From Candidatus Bipolaricaulota bacterium (lineage in GTDB: Bacteria; Bipolaricaulota; Bipolaricaulia; RBG-16-55-9; DRXL01), in contig JANXAU010000007.1 of assembly GCA_025061735.1 (NCBI GenBank), positions 1-41,407 of the forward strand: a stretch of 41,407 nt of DNA. The letters are read 5' to 3'. Shown here piece after piece: positions 1 to 9,200 of the stretch (position 1 is the first letter of the stretch; the number at the start of each line of letters is the position of its first letter). The position numbers and the translations under genes are program-made. Below the pieces are notes generated by a model. The model worked only from the letters and a program-made list of their open reading frames with translations, did not search any database and was not told where the DNA came from.

Positions 1-750
1 GATATTATCGAAGTGCAGGGCGAGCGCATCTCTTCAGAACAACTTCAGACGATCCGCGAGGTCACCCGCGCGCTCCTAGGGCTGCGCGTCGTTGAGGACA
101 CCAGCCGCTCGATCGTCGTGCAGAACGTGACCGACGCCAGCAAGCTCGCGCCTCCTGAGGTGTTAGACAACATCTTCTCGATCTCCCATAAGATGTTCAG
201 CGACGCTCTGGAAGCGTTGGTCAACCACGATCTAGGGCTGGCTCGTCATGTCACGGCGCGCGACGAAGAAGTAGATCAGCTCTTTCTGGTGCTCTCGCGG
301 CAGTTGCGCATTGCTCTGAAGGATCTGTTGGCCGAGGAGCGCTTGAAGCTCTCGCGCTTGCGACTCTTTGAGATTCACAGCGTCGCGCGGCAACTGGAGC
401 GCGTCGCCGATCACGCCGTCAAGATCGCCCGCGTCACGACGTCGCTGAAAGAGAAGCTTCCCCACAGAGTCGCCGAGGCGCTGCAGCGTGGTGGGCAGCC
501 TGTCTCTGCGCTTCTTAAAGAGACGTTTGAAGCGTTTCAGGAGCGCAGTGCCTCGCGGGCTACCCGCGTGATGGAGCGGGGAGAAGAGCTCGAAGAGCGG
601 CTCCTGCCCGCCGGCCGCCTCCTGCGCGATCTCGACCCCCACGAAGCCCAATTTGTAGGGATTGCTTTTGACAGCGTGCGCCGCGTCAAAGACTATTCGA
701 TCAACATCGCCGAGATGGCGCTCAACGCGTCGGTGGAGTTGCTCTCCTAA
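1..750 (+). CDS. PhoU-domain phosphate uptake regulator-like protein (5' truncated by window)
   Basis: Frame open from base 1 (DIIEVQGERISSEQLQTIREVTRALLGLRVVED...); helical PhoU-like repeats and AbrB/PhoU-type N-terminal remnant. Confidence 0.7.
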   Translation, partial: DIIEVQGERISSEQLQTIREVTRALLGLRVVEDTSRSIVVQNVTDASKLAPPEVLDNIFSISHKMFSDALEALVNHDLGLARHVTARDEEVDQLFLVLSRQLRIALKDLLAEERLKLSRLRLFEIHSVARQLERVADHAVKIARVTTSLKEKLPHRVAEALQRGGQPVSALLKETFEAFQERSASRATRVMERGEELEERLLPAGRLLRDLDPHEAQFVGIAFDSVRRVKDYSINIAEMALNASVELLS

Positions 751-1814
751 TCGCAGAGCGCAAAGCACTCCCACTGCGCGACCGCTCCAAACTCCGGTAT
801 CCCTTCGGAAGTGATCGGGACCGAGGCCCGCTCGATCTTGGGCGTGGGCGCTTGCGTTCCCATACGATAGATATAGACCCGCGGCCGATTCTCCACCGCG
901 TGCTGGAAGAGTTCCATGATCAGTTGGAGCTTTCTCAGCAGCAACGGCTTGCCTCGCTGGCTGCGCGTGAGGGCCTCGCGAAAATACAACTCGGTGTTGA
1001 ACGTGTAGGCTTCATACGTGACCGCAAAGTCTTCGTATTGGTTGGTCATGGCGTAGAGCGTTCGGTTGATCGGCTCCAGGGCGAAGTGATCGGGATCGCG
1101 TCCCGACTCGTTGAAGAGCCTCTCCCAGCGCTCTCGTTGTTCTGATGATGCGCGCGTGAAGTGTACCGTGTGGCCGATCTCGTGATAAGTCACGATCACG
1201 AAGGTCCGTCCGGCGCGCAGGCCGGGCAGAAAGATCGTGGTGCACGGCGGGAAGCAATACCCATACACAGAGGCGCTGGGCGCGACCGCGCGGATCTCGC
1301 GCAGCCGGCGAAAGTGATCGCTTGGGAGGGAGCGCAAGACGCTGTAGAGCTGCAGACAGTGAATCTCCCCGATCTCGGTGCCGGCCTCGTAGCCGATCTT
1401 GACCCGATATTGCGCGTTGACCTCTTGGCAATAACGCTGCGGGAAGATCAGCTCGATGCGCCCTTCTAGCGTCTGCTGGCTGGTGTTGGTAACGAGCAGA
1501 ACCAACGTCTGACCGACGTCGGCTTCGGCGACGGTGGCCGTGAGTTCATAAGGGAGCGAGCCGGTTCGCTCGGCGATGAGTTTGTTATCGCCTTTGCGCA
1601 CCACTCGCGTCAGCGCGCCTGCTTGAGAGGGTTGGAGGAAGACGCGCACGCGGATCTCCCCGGTCGCTGTGGGAATGAATTCGTAGTCGAGCGTCGTCCC
1701 AGGGGGGAGAAAGCGTTCTTCGAAGTACGCGCTGATGGTGGCTCTTGCGGGGGCAAAGAGCGCACCAACAAGTACGACCGTGACAATAACGAATTTGGAT
1801 GTACGAGCGAGCAT
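747..1814 (-). CDS. Secreted protein with HEIGH zinc-protease-like motif
   Basis: Signal peptide MLARTSKFVIVTVVLVGALFAPARA; HEIGHTVHF followed by downstream YEDFAVTYEAY; AGGAGG 8 nt before ATG at 1814. Confidence 0.6.
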   Translation of the reverse strand: MLARTSKFVIVTVVLVGALFAPARATISAYFEERFLPPGTTLDYEFIPTATGEIRVRVFLQPSQAGALTRVVRKGDNKLIAERTGSLPYELTATVAEADVGQTLVLLVTNTSQQTLEGRIELIFPQRYCQEVNAQYRVKIGYEAGTEIGEIHCLQLYSVLRSLPSDHFRRLREIRAVAPSASVYGYCFPPCTTIFLPGLRAGRTFVIVTYHEIGHTVHFTRASSEQRERWERLFNESGRDPDHFALEPINRTLYAMTNQYEDFAVTYEAYTFNTELYFREALTRSQRGKPLLLRKLQLIMELFQHAVENRPRVYIYRMGTQAPTPKIERASVPITSEGIPEFGAVAQWECFALCD

Positions 1815-1847
1815 CTCCGTCACCTCCTGAGCGCTCATTTTACGTTC

Positions 1848-2090
1848 TTATCGCGCTTTCTTCAACACCGCTCGCAGGGATTCTTTATCCACGCAATAGC
1901 GGCAGACCTCTTGGCCGTTAATAGCGATCACGGGGATCTCGTAGCGATAGAGTTCAAAGAGTCTCTCGTCCCTGGTGATGTCTATCTTCTCTAAGCGAAA
2001 AGGGATCTCGCGTTGTAGCTCGTGCAAAACGGCTTCGGCCTTTTCGCAGAGCGGGCAGTCGGGCTTGGTGTAGAGCGTGATCGTCTTCAT
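1848..2090 (-). CDS. Glutaredoxin/thioredoxin-like small protein
   Basis: MKTITLYTKPDCPLCEKAEAVL (CPLC active site), IPVIAINGQEV cis-Pro region. Confidence 0.85.
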   Translation of the reverse strand: MKTITLYTKPDCPLCEKAEAVLHELQREIPFRLEKIDITRDERLFELYRYEIPVIAINGQEVCRYCVDKESLRAVLKKAR

Positions 2091-2126
2091 ATCATCTCTT
2101 TTTTTCTTGCAGAATTTTTTCTGATT

Positions 2127-3077
2127 TTACACAGAGCGAAAGCGATGGTGAGGCAAGCGCTCGACGCGGCCGTCGGCGTGCAGCTCTTCCAGATGAGCGT
2201 AGACTTCGCCCGCCCCCAAGAGCACGTGGTGCTCGCGCATCGTGCCGAAGAGCTTTTGCGCGATCTCAAACGCCGTGTAGGGCTTGCCATCGCTCAAGAT
2301 GCCCAAGATCTTTTGGGTGCGCTCGTCGTGGTGTTTGAGGATCTTCTCGATGCGCGGTCGTGGGTCACGCCACGACGGGCCGTGTCCGGGGCAGATCTCC
2401 AGATGAGCGGCGTTGGGGAGCGCCAGAATCTTCTTCAGAGAATCTATGAAGCGCTGGAGCATCCGTCCCGACGTCACATCAGTTGCCCCGACGTTGGGGG
2501 TGTAGGTCGGCAAGAGATGGTCGCCGGTGAAGAGCCTGTCTTCGATGAGAAAGCACGCCGAGCCTTGGGTGTGCCCCGGCGTGTGCACGACGCGCACGGG
2601 CAGAGAGTCAAACGCGAGCGTATCTCCGTCGTGCAGAGCGATGGCCGAGGGCACCGAGCGCGCCAATTCAGAAAAACGCTCGCGTAGAGACCCCATCTGG
2701 GCGATCATCTCTGGGGGAAGCCCCCACTGTTGCATCGCGTTCAGATAGAGCCGGGAGATCTCGTCGTGGCGCTCGTCGTAGAACGCGACGTCCTTCCAGT
2801 CGTCTTGGTGGACATAGACGCGCGCGCCTGAGGCGTCGGCAACGGCGCGCGCCAGACCAAAGTGATCCATGTGCTTGTGCGTGAGCAAGATCGCCGAGAT
2901 CTCGTGCACGGGGCAGTGCAGCGCGGCGAGTTCTCTCTGCAATAGCTCTAGGGCTTCGGGGGTGCCGATGCCGGTGTCAATCAGCAGATTGAGAGAGCGC
3001 GTTCGCACCAGATAGACGTTGCTCGCCCCCTCGAAGTAGGGGTTGGGGACGGCGATGCGATCCACCGAGAGATTCAT
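2127..3077 (-). CDS. MBL-fold metallo-hydrolase
   Basis: LLTHKHMDHFG, HTPGHTQGSACF, FTGDHLL motifs. Confidence 0.9.
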   Translation of the reverse strand: MNLSVDRIAVPNPYFEGASNVYLVRTRSLNLLIDTGIGTPEALELLQRELAALHCPVHEISAILLTHKHMDHFGLARAVADASGARVYVHQDDWKDVAFYDERHDEISRLYLNAMQQWGLPPEMIAQMGSLRERFSELARSVPSAIALHDGDTLAFDSLPVRVVHTPGHTQGSACFLIEDRLFTGDHLLPTYTPNVGATDVTSGRMLQRFIDSLKKILALPNAAHLEICPGHGPSWRDPRPRIEKILKHHDERTQKILGILSDGKPYTAFEIAQKLFGTMREHHVLLGAGEVYAHLEELHADGRVERLPHHRFRSV

Positions 3078-3085
3078 ATAGCGTT

Positions 3086-3114
3086 ATAGTAGCGCAGATC
3101 GTTCGCGGGTGCAA
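3086..3114 (-). promoter_or_regulatory. Promoter of MBL gene: TTGCAC-N17-TACTAT, ATG 8 nt after the -10
   Basis: Direct reading of minus strand. Confidence 0.5.
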
Positions 3115-3158
3115 CGCGAGCGCTCAGGCTCTATAATGGGTCTAGCGAGGTGTTTGTC

Positions 3159-3374
3159 ATGAACAGCGCTGTAGTGATCGAGACGATGAAAGACGGCCCC
3201 AATCTGGTGCCCGGCCCGCTCAAGCTCGTAGACGCTCACGGCAAGGAGACGGTGATAGATCGCAAGTGGGTGGCGCTCTGTCGCTGCGGCCAGTCGAACA
3301 ACAAGCCGCTATGTGACGGCACGCACAGCCGGGTCGGATTCAAAGCCGACGAAGCGAAGTTCTATAGGCCGTAA
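3159..3374 (+). CDS. CDGSH iron-sulfur domain protein
   Basis: VALCRCGQSNNKPLCDGTHSRVGF matches the CDGSH (mitoNEET-type) Fe-S motif. Confidence 0.9.
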   Translation: MNSAVVIETMKDGPNLVPGPLKLVDAHGKETVIDRKWVALCRCGQSNNKPLCDGTHSRVGFKADEAKFYRP

Positions 3375-3401
3375 AAGACGCGCAAGAAGCTCAGCGGGTG
3401 C

Positions 3402-3430
3402 TTGACGCCGTCTCAGCCATCGCGTAAGAT
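3402..3430 (+). promoter_or_regulatory. Promoter of HAD gene: TTGACG-N17-TAAGAT, ATG 9 nt after the -10
   Basis: Direct reading; no Shine-Dalgarno before ATG 3440. Confidence 0.7.
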
Positions 3431-3439
3431 AGCGCCCTC

Positions 3440-4180
3440 ATGCGCGTGAAAGTGATCTTTTTTGATATGGACGGCACGCTCGTCTGGGTGCCGGGCCAGC
3501 GACAAGCCGATTGGTTCTTACAGATTCTACAAAAATTAGAGATCTTCCCCGATCCAGCCGAGCTGGAACGGGCCTATCGCCTCGCCGAACGGCGCTGGCA
3601 GCAGGAGGTGCGCCCGAAGCTGGGATTTAGCGCTCATTCGTTTGTCGAGTGGAACAAGCTGATCCTAGAAGAGCTGAAGATCGACGGCGATCTGTACGGG
3701 CTGGCGGAGCGCATCCAACGCTACTGGGAATCCCCCGCCGATCAGCTCTTCGCCGACGTGCCCGACGCCTTGGAAGAACTGCGCCGGCGTGACATCGCCC
3801 TAGGGATCATGTCCCATCGTCCCCTCGCAGGGATCGAACACTCTCTGCGCCGCCACCGGATCCGAGACTATTTCTCGTGGCTGGCCAGCCCCGATGCTCT
3901 GGAATCCCCGTGGGGAAAGCTCGACCCGGCGCTATGGACCAAGCTGCTGCACCTGGCAAAAGCCAATCCCCATCAAGCGATGCACGTGGGCGACGACTTC
4001 GAAACGGATATCCGCGGGCCTCGACGCGCCGGTCTGCACGCCGTCTGGATCGAGCGCCCCGAACTCCGGGGGCGCTTCTACCCCGGCCGGCTCTCCCCCA
4101 GCAGCCCTCAGCTCCCCTCCGAACAGGCCTCGGCCCGCATCGCCAACCTCCAAGAGCTACTTGACCTCGTGCCGACCTAG
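3440..4180 (+). CDS. HAD-superfamily hydrolase
   Basis: FFDMDGTLVW, ...MSHRPL..., HVGDDFETDIRGPRRAGLHAVW. Confidence 0.9.
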   Translation: MRVKVIFFDMDGTLVWVPGQRQADWFLQILQKLEIFPDPAELERAYRLAERRWQQEVRPKLGFSAHSFVEWNKLILEELKIDGDLYGLAERIQRYWESPADQLFADVPDALEELRRRDIALGIMSHRPLAGIEHSLRRHRIRDYFSWLASPDALESPWGKLDPALWTKLLHLAKANPHQAMHVGDDFETDIRGPRRAGLHAVWIERPELRGRFYPGRLSPSSPQLPSEQASARIANLQELLDLVPT

Positions 4181-4182
4181 GA

Positions 4183-4211
4183 TTGACAATTCGTTTCTCT
4201 TTTGATAAAGT
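4183..4211 (+). promoter_or_regulatory. Sigma70-type promoter TTGACA-N17-TAAAGT
   Basis: Upstream of CDS 4245, which also has an AAGGAGG SD. Confidence 0.7.
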
Positions 4212-4244
4212 TTCTTCTAAGCTCTTGTTAAGGAGGGATCCACG

Positions 4245-4568
4245 ATGCAGCTGACGATCTATTACACCAAGGACGATCTCTATCTGATCAAGCAGATTGA
4301 TGCCAAGGCCGAGCGCGAGCGCCGCAGCAAAAGCTCGGTCATCTTATCGATTCTGGAAGAGTACTTCGAGCGCAACAAGCGTTTGGGGGAGATCTTGGTC
4401 GATCTGGGCAAGATCAGCGAGGAGAAGCTGCAACAGGCGCTGGAGCTGCAAAAGAAGGAGGGCGGCACCCGCACGCTAGGACAGATCTTGCTCTCCAAGC
4501 GCTGGATCACCGAGCACGACCTCGAACGCGCGCTCCTGTTGCAAGACAAATCGAGCCATAAGAAATGA
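4245..4568 (+). CDS. RHH (CopG-like) N-terminus fused to GspE/MshE N-terminal-like helical domain
   Basis: [41 protein letters not shown] followed by LGEILVDLGKISEEKLQQALELQ..LGQILLSKRWITEHDLERALLLQ. Confidence 0.6.
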   Translation: MQLTIYYTKDDLYLIKQIDAKAERERRSKSSVILSILEEYFERNKRLGEILVDLGKISEEKLQQALELQKKEGGTRTLGQILLSKRWITEHDLERALLLQDKSSHKK

Positions 4569-4596
4569 AATCAAAATTAAGTGAAGGAGGAACCCG

Positions 4597-5634
4597 ATGC
4601 GCGCGTCGGCCCGTCTTGTGGGGATAGGGACGCTCGCGCTGGCGCTCTGCTTTGTAGAGACGCGCGCCCTGCTGATCTCTAACATCGAGTTCGATCTGGC
4701 CCTGCCGCGCGGTGCCACCGAGACGTTTGCGTTCCAGCTCATCAACAACGAGACCGATCCGTTAGAGATTCAGATCAGTCTAGCCGATTGGGATCGCGAT
4801 CTCTACGGAGAGAATCGCTTCTATCCCCCGGGGACGCTGCCGCGCTCGGCGGCCAGCTGGCTGAGCGTCAGCCCCCTGAGATTCGAACTCGCCCGCAACG
4901 AGCAGCGAGAGGTCAAGTTCTCGCTCAGGGTCCCGCGCGACATCGAAGGGACCTATTGGGCAGCGATCTTGGTAGAGGCCAGCCCCAAGCAAGCCCAGCC
5001 CCACCCCGGCACCACGGTCGTCGTGCGCCGACGCTTCGCCGTCAAGATCTTCGAGACGCCGCCGGGGACGGGCCGGCGCGACGGACGCATCACCCTGCTC
5101 GACGTGCGGGGATTGAACCCCCCTAACGTCTGGCTGGAGTTTGAAAACCGCGGAACGATTCACACCCCACGAGTGACCGGGCGCGTCGAGATCCGCGACG
5201 AGAAGGGCGCTCTGGTGGAGAAGATCGAAGTTGACAGCTTCCCCACGCTCCCGGGAGCCAAGCGCCAACTGAAAGCGACCAGCTCTCGCAAGAAGGGAGA
5301 TCTTCTCCCTCCGGGGCGCTACGCCGTCCTGGCGATCTTGGACTATGGGGGGGAATCGCTCGCGGGGGGACAGTATATCCTGCGCATCTTGCCCTTAAGA
5401 TTAGTCCCTCTCGGCGAAGCCAAAGCCCCTCCCCAAGACCTCGACAGAGACGGACTCTACGAAGACACCAACGCCGATGGGGCGCTCTCGCTGGACGATG
5501 CCGCGCTCTTAGGCCTACATCTAGAGAAGCCCGCCGTGCAAGAGAACGCCCGCGCCTTCGACTTCGACAACGACGGCGACGCCGATCTGGACGACGTCCT
5601 AACGCTGAAAAAGATGGCCGAAGAGTCCAGATAA
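4597..5634 (+). CDS. Secreted chaperone-like beta-sandwich protein with C-terminal dockerin-like repeats
   Basis: Signal peptide; WLSVSPLRFELARNEQREVKFSLRVPRDIEGTYWAAILVEA; DLDRDGLYEDTNADGALSLDDAALL and DFDNDGDADLDDVLTLKKM (dockerin-like duplicated Ca-loops). Confidence 0.6.
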   Translation: MRASARLVGIGTLALALCFVETRALLISNIEFDLALPRGATETFAFQLINNETDPLEIQISLADWDRDLYGENRFYPPGTLPRSAASWLSVSPLRFELARNEQREVKFSLRVPRDIEGTYWAAILVEASPKQAQPHPGTTVVVRRRFAVKIFETPPGTGRRDGRITLLDVRGLNPPNVWLEFENRGTIHTPRVTGRVEIRDEKGALVEKIEVDSFPTLPGAKRQLKATSSRKKGDLLPPGRYAVLAILDYGGESLAGGQYILRILPLRLVPLGEAKAPPQDLDRDGLYEDTNADGALSLDDAALLGLHLEKPAVQENARAFDFDNDGDADLDDVLTLKKMAEESR

Positions 5635-5640
5635 AAACGC

Positions 5641-5704
5641 CCTCACCCCAAACCCTCTCCCGTAGAGGGGCCTAGCCCCTGCACAGGAGAGGGGGGAGGT
5701 GAGG
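5641..5704. repeat. C/G-rich palindromic repeat, copy A; possible bidirectional terminator between convergent genes
   Basis: CCTCACCCCAAACCCTCTCCCGTAGAGGGGCCTAGCCCCTGCACAGGAGAGGGGGGAGGTGAGG, nested inverted repeat. Confidence 0.75.
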
Positions 5705-5715
5705 ACCCAGAGCGA

Positions 5716-6036
5716 TCAGCGGCGGACGGAGAGCTTGCCACCGGCCTCGACGACCTTGAGCTTCTTGCGCACCAACTCTTTCAGCTCGCGCCCGGCGCGG
5801 AATCCCGGAACGGCCTTGCTCGCCACCATGATCCGCTGCCCCGTCTGCGGGTTGATGCGCATCGAGCTCTTGCGCGGACGGGCCTCAAACGTGCCAAAGC
5901 CCGTGATCCGGACGGCCTCCCCATCGCAGATCGACTTGCTGATGGTGTTGAAGGTCGCGTCCACGGCCTCTTTGGCCGCCTTCTTCGACAGACCCGTCTG
6001 CTTCGCCACCAGCTCGGCCAACTCCGTCTTGTTCAT
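5716..6036 (-). CDS. HU-family DNA-binding protein
   Basis: MNKTELAELVAKQTGLSKKAAKEAVDATFNTI...ITGFGTFEARPRKSSMRINPQTGQ. Confidence 0.95.
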   Translation of the reverse strand: MNKTELAELVAKQTGLSKKAAKEAVDATFNTISKSICDGEAVRITGFGTFEARPRKSSMRINPQTGQRIMVASKAVPGFRAGRELKELVRKKLKVVEAGGKLSVRR

Positions 6037-6233
6037 ACTCGGCTACCCCCCTTTCGCTTGTGATCTTGTGACTAGGAAGGAGTGGCTCTAGCCACTGCCG
6101 TTCTACTAATCACTGACGTTTATTCTAAAGGCCCTCCCCCGCCGAAGGCAAATTTGGGGACAGACGTATCCTCACGCCTAGGCTCCTGTCCTTGGCCAAG
6201 CGCTTCAGAGCGCTTAAAATCCGTTCTGTTGCC

Positions 6234-9200
6234 ATGGTGCGCCTGGTGGTTGGCTGGGTCTTGGGGGTGAGCCTGTGGGGAGCGACGGCCCTGGCTCAAA
6301 TCGCGCTGACGGCTCCTCCGGCCCCTCCTCCCGTCGGCCCCTCCCAAGCGATCACCCTCGTCTTCGATCTGAAGAACAACTCCCAAACGAGAGAGATCTT
6401 TGACTTCTCTCTAGAGCTTCCCGAAGGCGTCGAATCGCTCTCGCCTCCAGACCCGCTAGAGCTAGCCCCCGGCGAGAGCGAAAAAGTCTTTGTCAGCGTG
6501 GTGATCACCGCGCGCGCCCGCGCCGGAGCGCAGACCGTTACGCTCCGCGCGCGTGGACGCACCAATCCCGCCCTCACGGCGCACGCGAGCGTGACGATCA
6601 CCGTCAAAGAGACTCCCGGCTTGCAAGTCCTCGCCCCGCCAGAGACGAGCGTCGAGCCGGGCAGCGCCCTCTTAGTGCGATTCACCGTGCGCAACACGGG
6701 GAACGCTCCCGATCGCATTGAACTCTCTGTCTCTGCGCGCGCGGGATTCTCTGTGCGGCTCTCGATCTTCCGGCGGCTCGATCTGGGGCCAGGGGAGGCG
6801 CGCGAAGTCCCCGTAGAGGTCGTCATCCCCAAAGAAGCCCCTCCCGGGCGCGAGCGCATCTTATTAAAAGCCGTCTCGCAGCGCTTTGAGAACCTCTCGG
6901 CCGAAGCCACAGCGATTCTCTCTATCTTGCCGCCGCTGCCCCAGCACGTGAGCGGCTCGCTCTTTTTGACCGTTCCGGCGCGCGTGGAGTTCCGCGCGGA
7001 AGGCCAGACGGGCGCGCCCGTCAACGCCTTTGCCCAGATTCAGAGCCTCGGCGGAGTCCTCCTCCCCGATACCCCCGCCTTCCATCTAGACGTGGGCGGC
7101 TCGCTGACCCTCTCCAACAGCTCTGGAGCGACGATCACCGTCACGGTCTCCGACGGCCGCCCGCCCGTGACGATCCTCAACGGCACCAGCGCGTCACTGC
7201 CCTTCTCTTCCTCGGGGATCTATCTCGTCACGGTGAGCGGCGGGGGATTGATCTCTACAACGATGATCGTCACCGTGCACGATCTGATCTTCCGGCAGCG
7301 GCTTTACGGGGCGGGGCCGATAGACCGAGAGGGCGAACTCTCCTTCTTGCTCGATCTGCAGAATCTCTTTGGGCTCAACGCGATCTTCTTCGGGTTGAAG
7401 ACCAAGCCGTGGGAGTGGGCGCTGGGGGATCTGCGCCGGCCGTTTGGGGAGCTGGCCTCTTTAACGGGTCGCGGCGGCGGGCTGCTCTGGAGGCCGGGTC
7501 TCTTCGAGACAAAGATAGTGCTGGGGGCCGTCGCCAGCTTGAGACGGCTGACCGAAGCTGAGCTTCTCCTCCCTGACGATCTGGGAGCACTTCCCTCTTC
7601 GTTGGCGGTTCGGCTTGGCCAACCGGTGCGCTTCCGCAACGTTGGGCTGCTGCCCAAGAGCGTGACGATTCCCGGCGCGAGCACGCAGATCCTGCCCCCG
7701 GGAGGGTCTTTGGTGCACATCTTCAGCAGCGTGGGACCGGTGCTCGTTGGCATTGACACCGCCACGGTGACTTTTATTGTCTTAGTAGGGTCTTTCTGTG
7801 AAGCTCCCTTTCTCTTCTGCGCGGCGCTGGCGGGGGAGACGACGCCGATCGCGGGCTTGAGGTGGGGCACGACGGGGCTGTTGGGAGTCACGGGCGGCTT
7901 CAGCCCTTCTTGGACAGCGACAACGCTGAGTCGGCTCGCTTGGGAGACCCCCGAGGGCAGCGCGACGACCGTTGAAGGCGGGCTGAGCTTTCTCAACGGC
8001 GCTTTTTCAGACTCTGCACTGCACGTGGGATCGGAAGTGCGCTTAGGGGATCTTACGATTCTTGCGCAGGTGCTGCGCGCCGGCCCGGACTTCGTCGGCG
8101 ACCGCCGCGACGAGCAGAGCTTGCGGGTCTTTCAGACGTTCAGCGGCGCGTTCTTCTCGTTCAGCAGCGGCATAGAGCGCTGGCGCAACAACGTCGACAA
8201 CAATCCCCTGCAACAGACGCTCTTCGATCAGAACCTCCGCGCGACTTTGCTCTTAAAGCTCTCGGAAGCTTGGCCCCAGTTGCGGCTCTCGGCGTCTTAT
8301 CGGCGGCGGGAGTCCAGCGGCCCTGGGCCTCTGATCCATCTCTCGGAGTTGGTCTTGTCGCTGCGCCTCACCCAACCCCTCGGACGCCACAGCGCCCTCT
8401 CGTTCTTCACAGATCAAGCCTTGAACAACAATTTTGCGCTGGGAATCAACACGGGCTTTAGCACCGTGGGCTTAGACTTCTCGATCTATTTTAACGAACT
8501 GAAGGCCTCTCTCAGACTGGAACGGCGCACGCAGGTTGACCTAGATACGGCCATCGTCTTGAGCCAGAGCATCTTAGCTGCTGCCGGGCTAGAGTGGCGT
8601 TCGGCTCCCTTCGCGTTGCGCTTCGGGTGGCTCAGTTCACCCGATCGCTTAGACCTGAGCGTTGGCTTAGAAGCCACGCTGGGGATCGTCTTGCTCTCGT
8701 TCTTCGCGCGCACGAGCCTGCTCAGCCCCAGCGGCCTGGAGTTCGACTTCGCCCTAGGCGTGACATTTAATTTCATCGCTCCGATTCCGTTTATTGTCAC
8801 AAATGGACGCGTCGAAGGATTTCTCTTCGTAGATGCCAACGGCAACGGACAACGCGACCCGAACGAGACCGGCATCAAGAATATTATTCTGAGTCTGAAC
8901 AACGAGAAAGCCCGCACCGACGAGACGGGCTTCTATCGCTTCCCTCCGATGCCGCCGGGGAGCTATAGGCTCACGATAGAGAAGCTGCCCTTGGGGGTAG
9001 CAACGGCCCTGCCGTTGCCCCTCGAGATCGTGCTGCGCGCAGGCCAGACGCTCCAGATCGAAATCCCCCTGGTCAGGGTCTCCGTCATCGAAGGGATCGT
9101 CTTTCATGACCTCAACCGCAATAGCAGACTCGACTCCGAGGAGCGGGGCCTGGCGCGCGTCCGAGTCTTCTTAACAGATAGTGCTGGTCAGACGAAAGAT

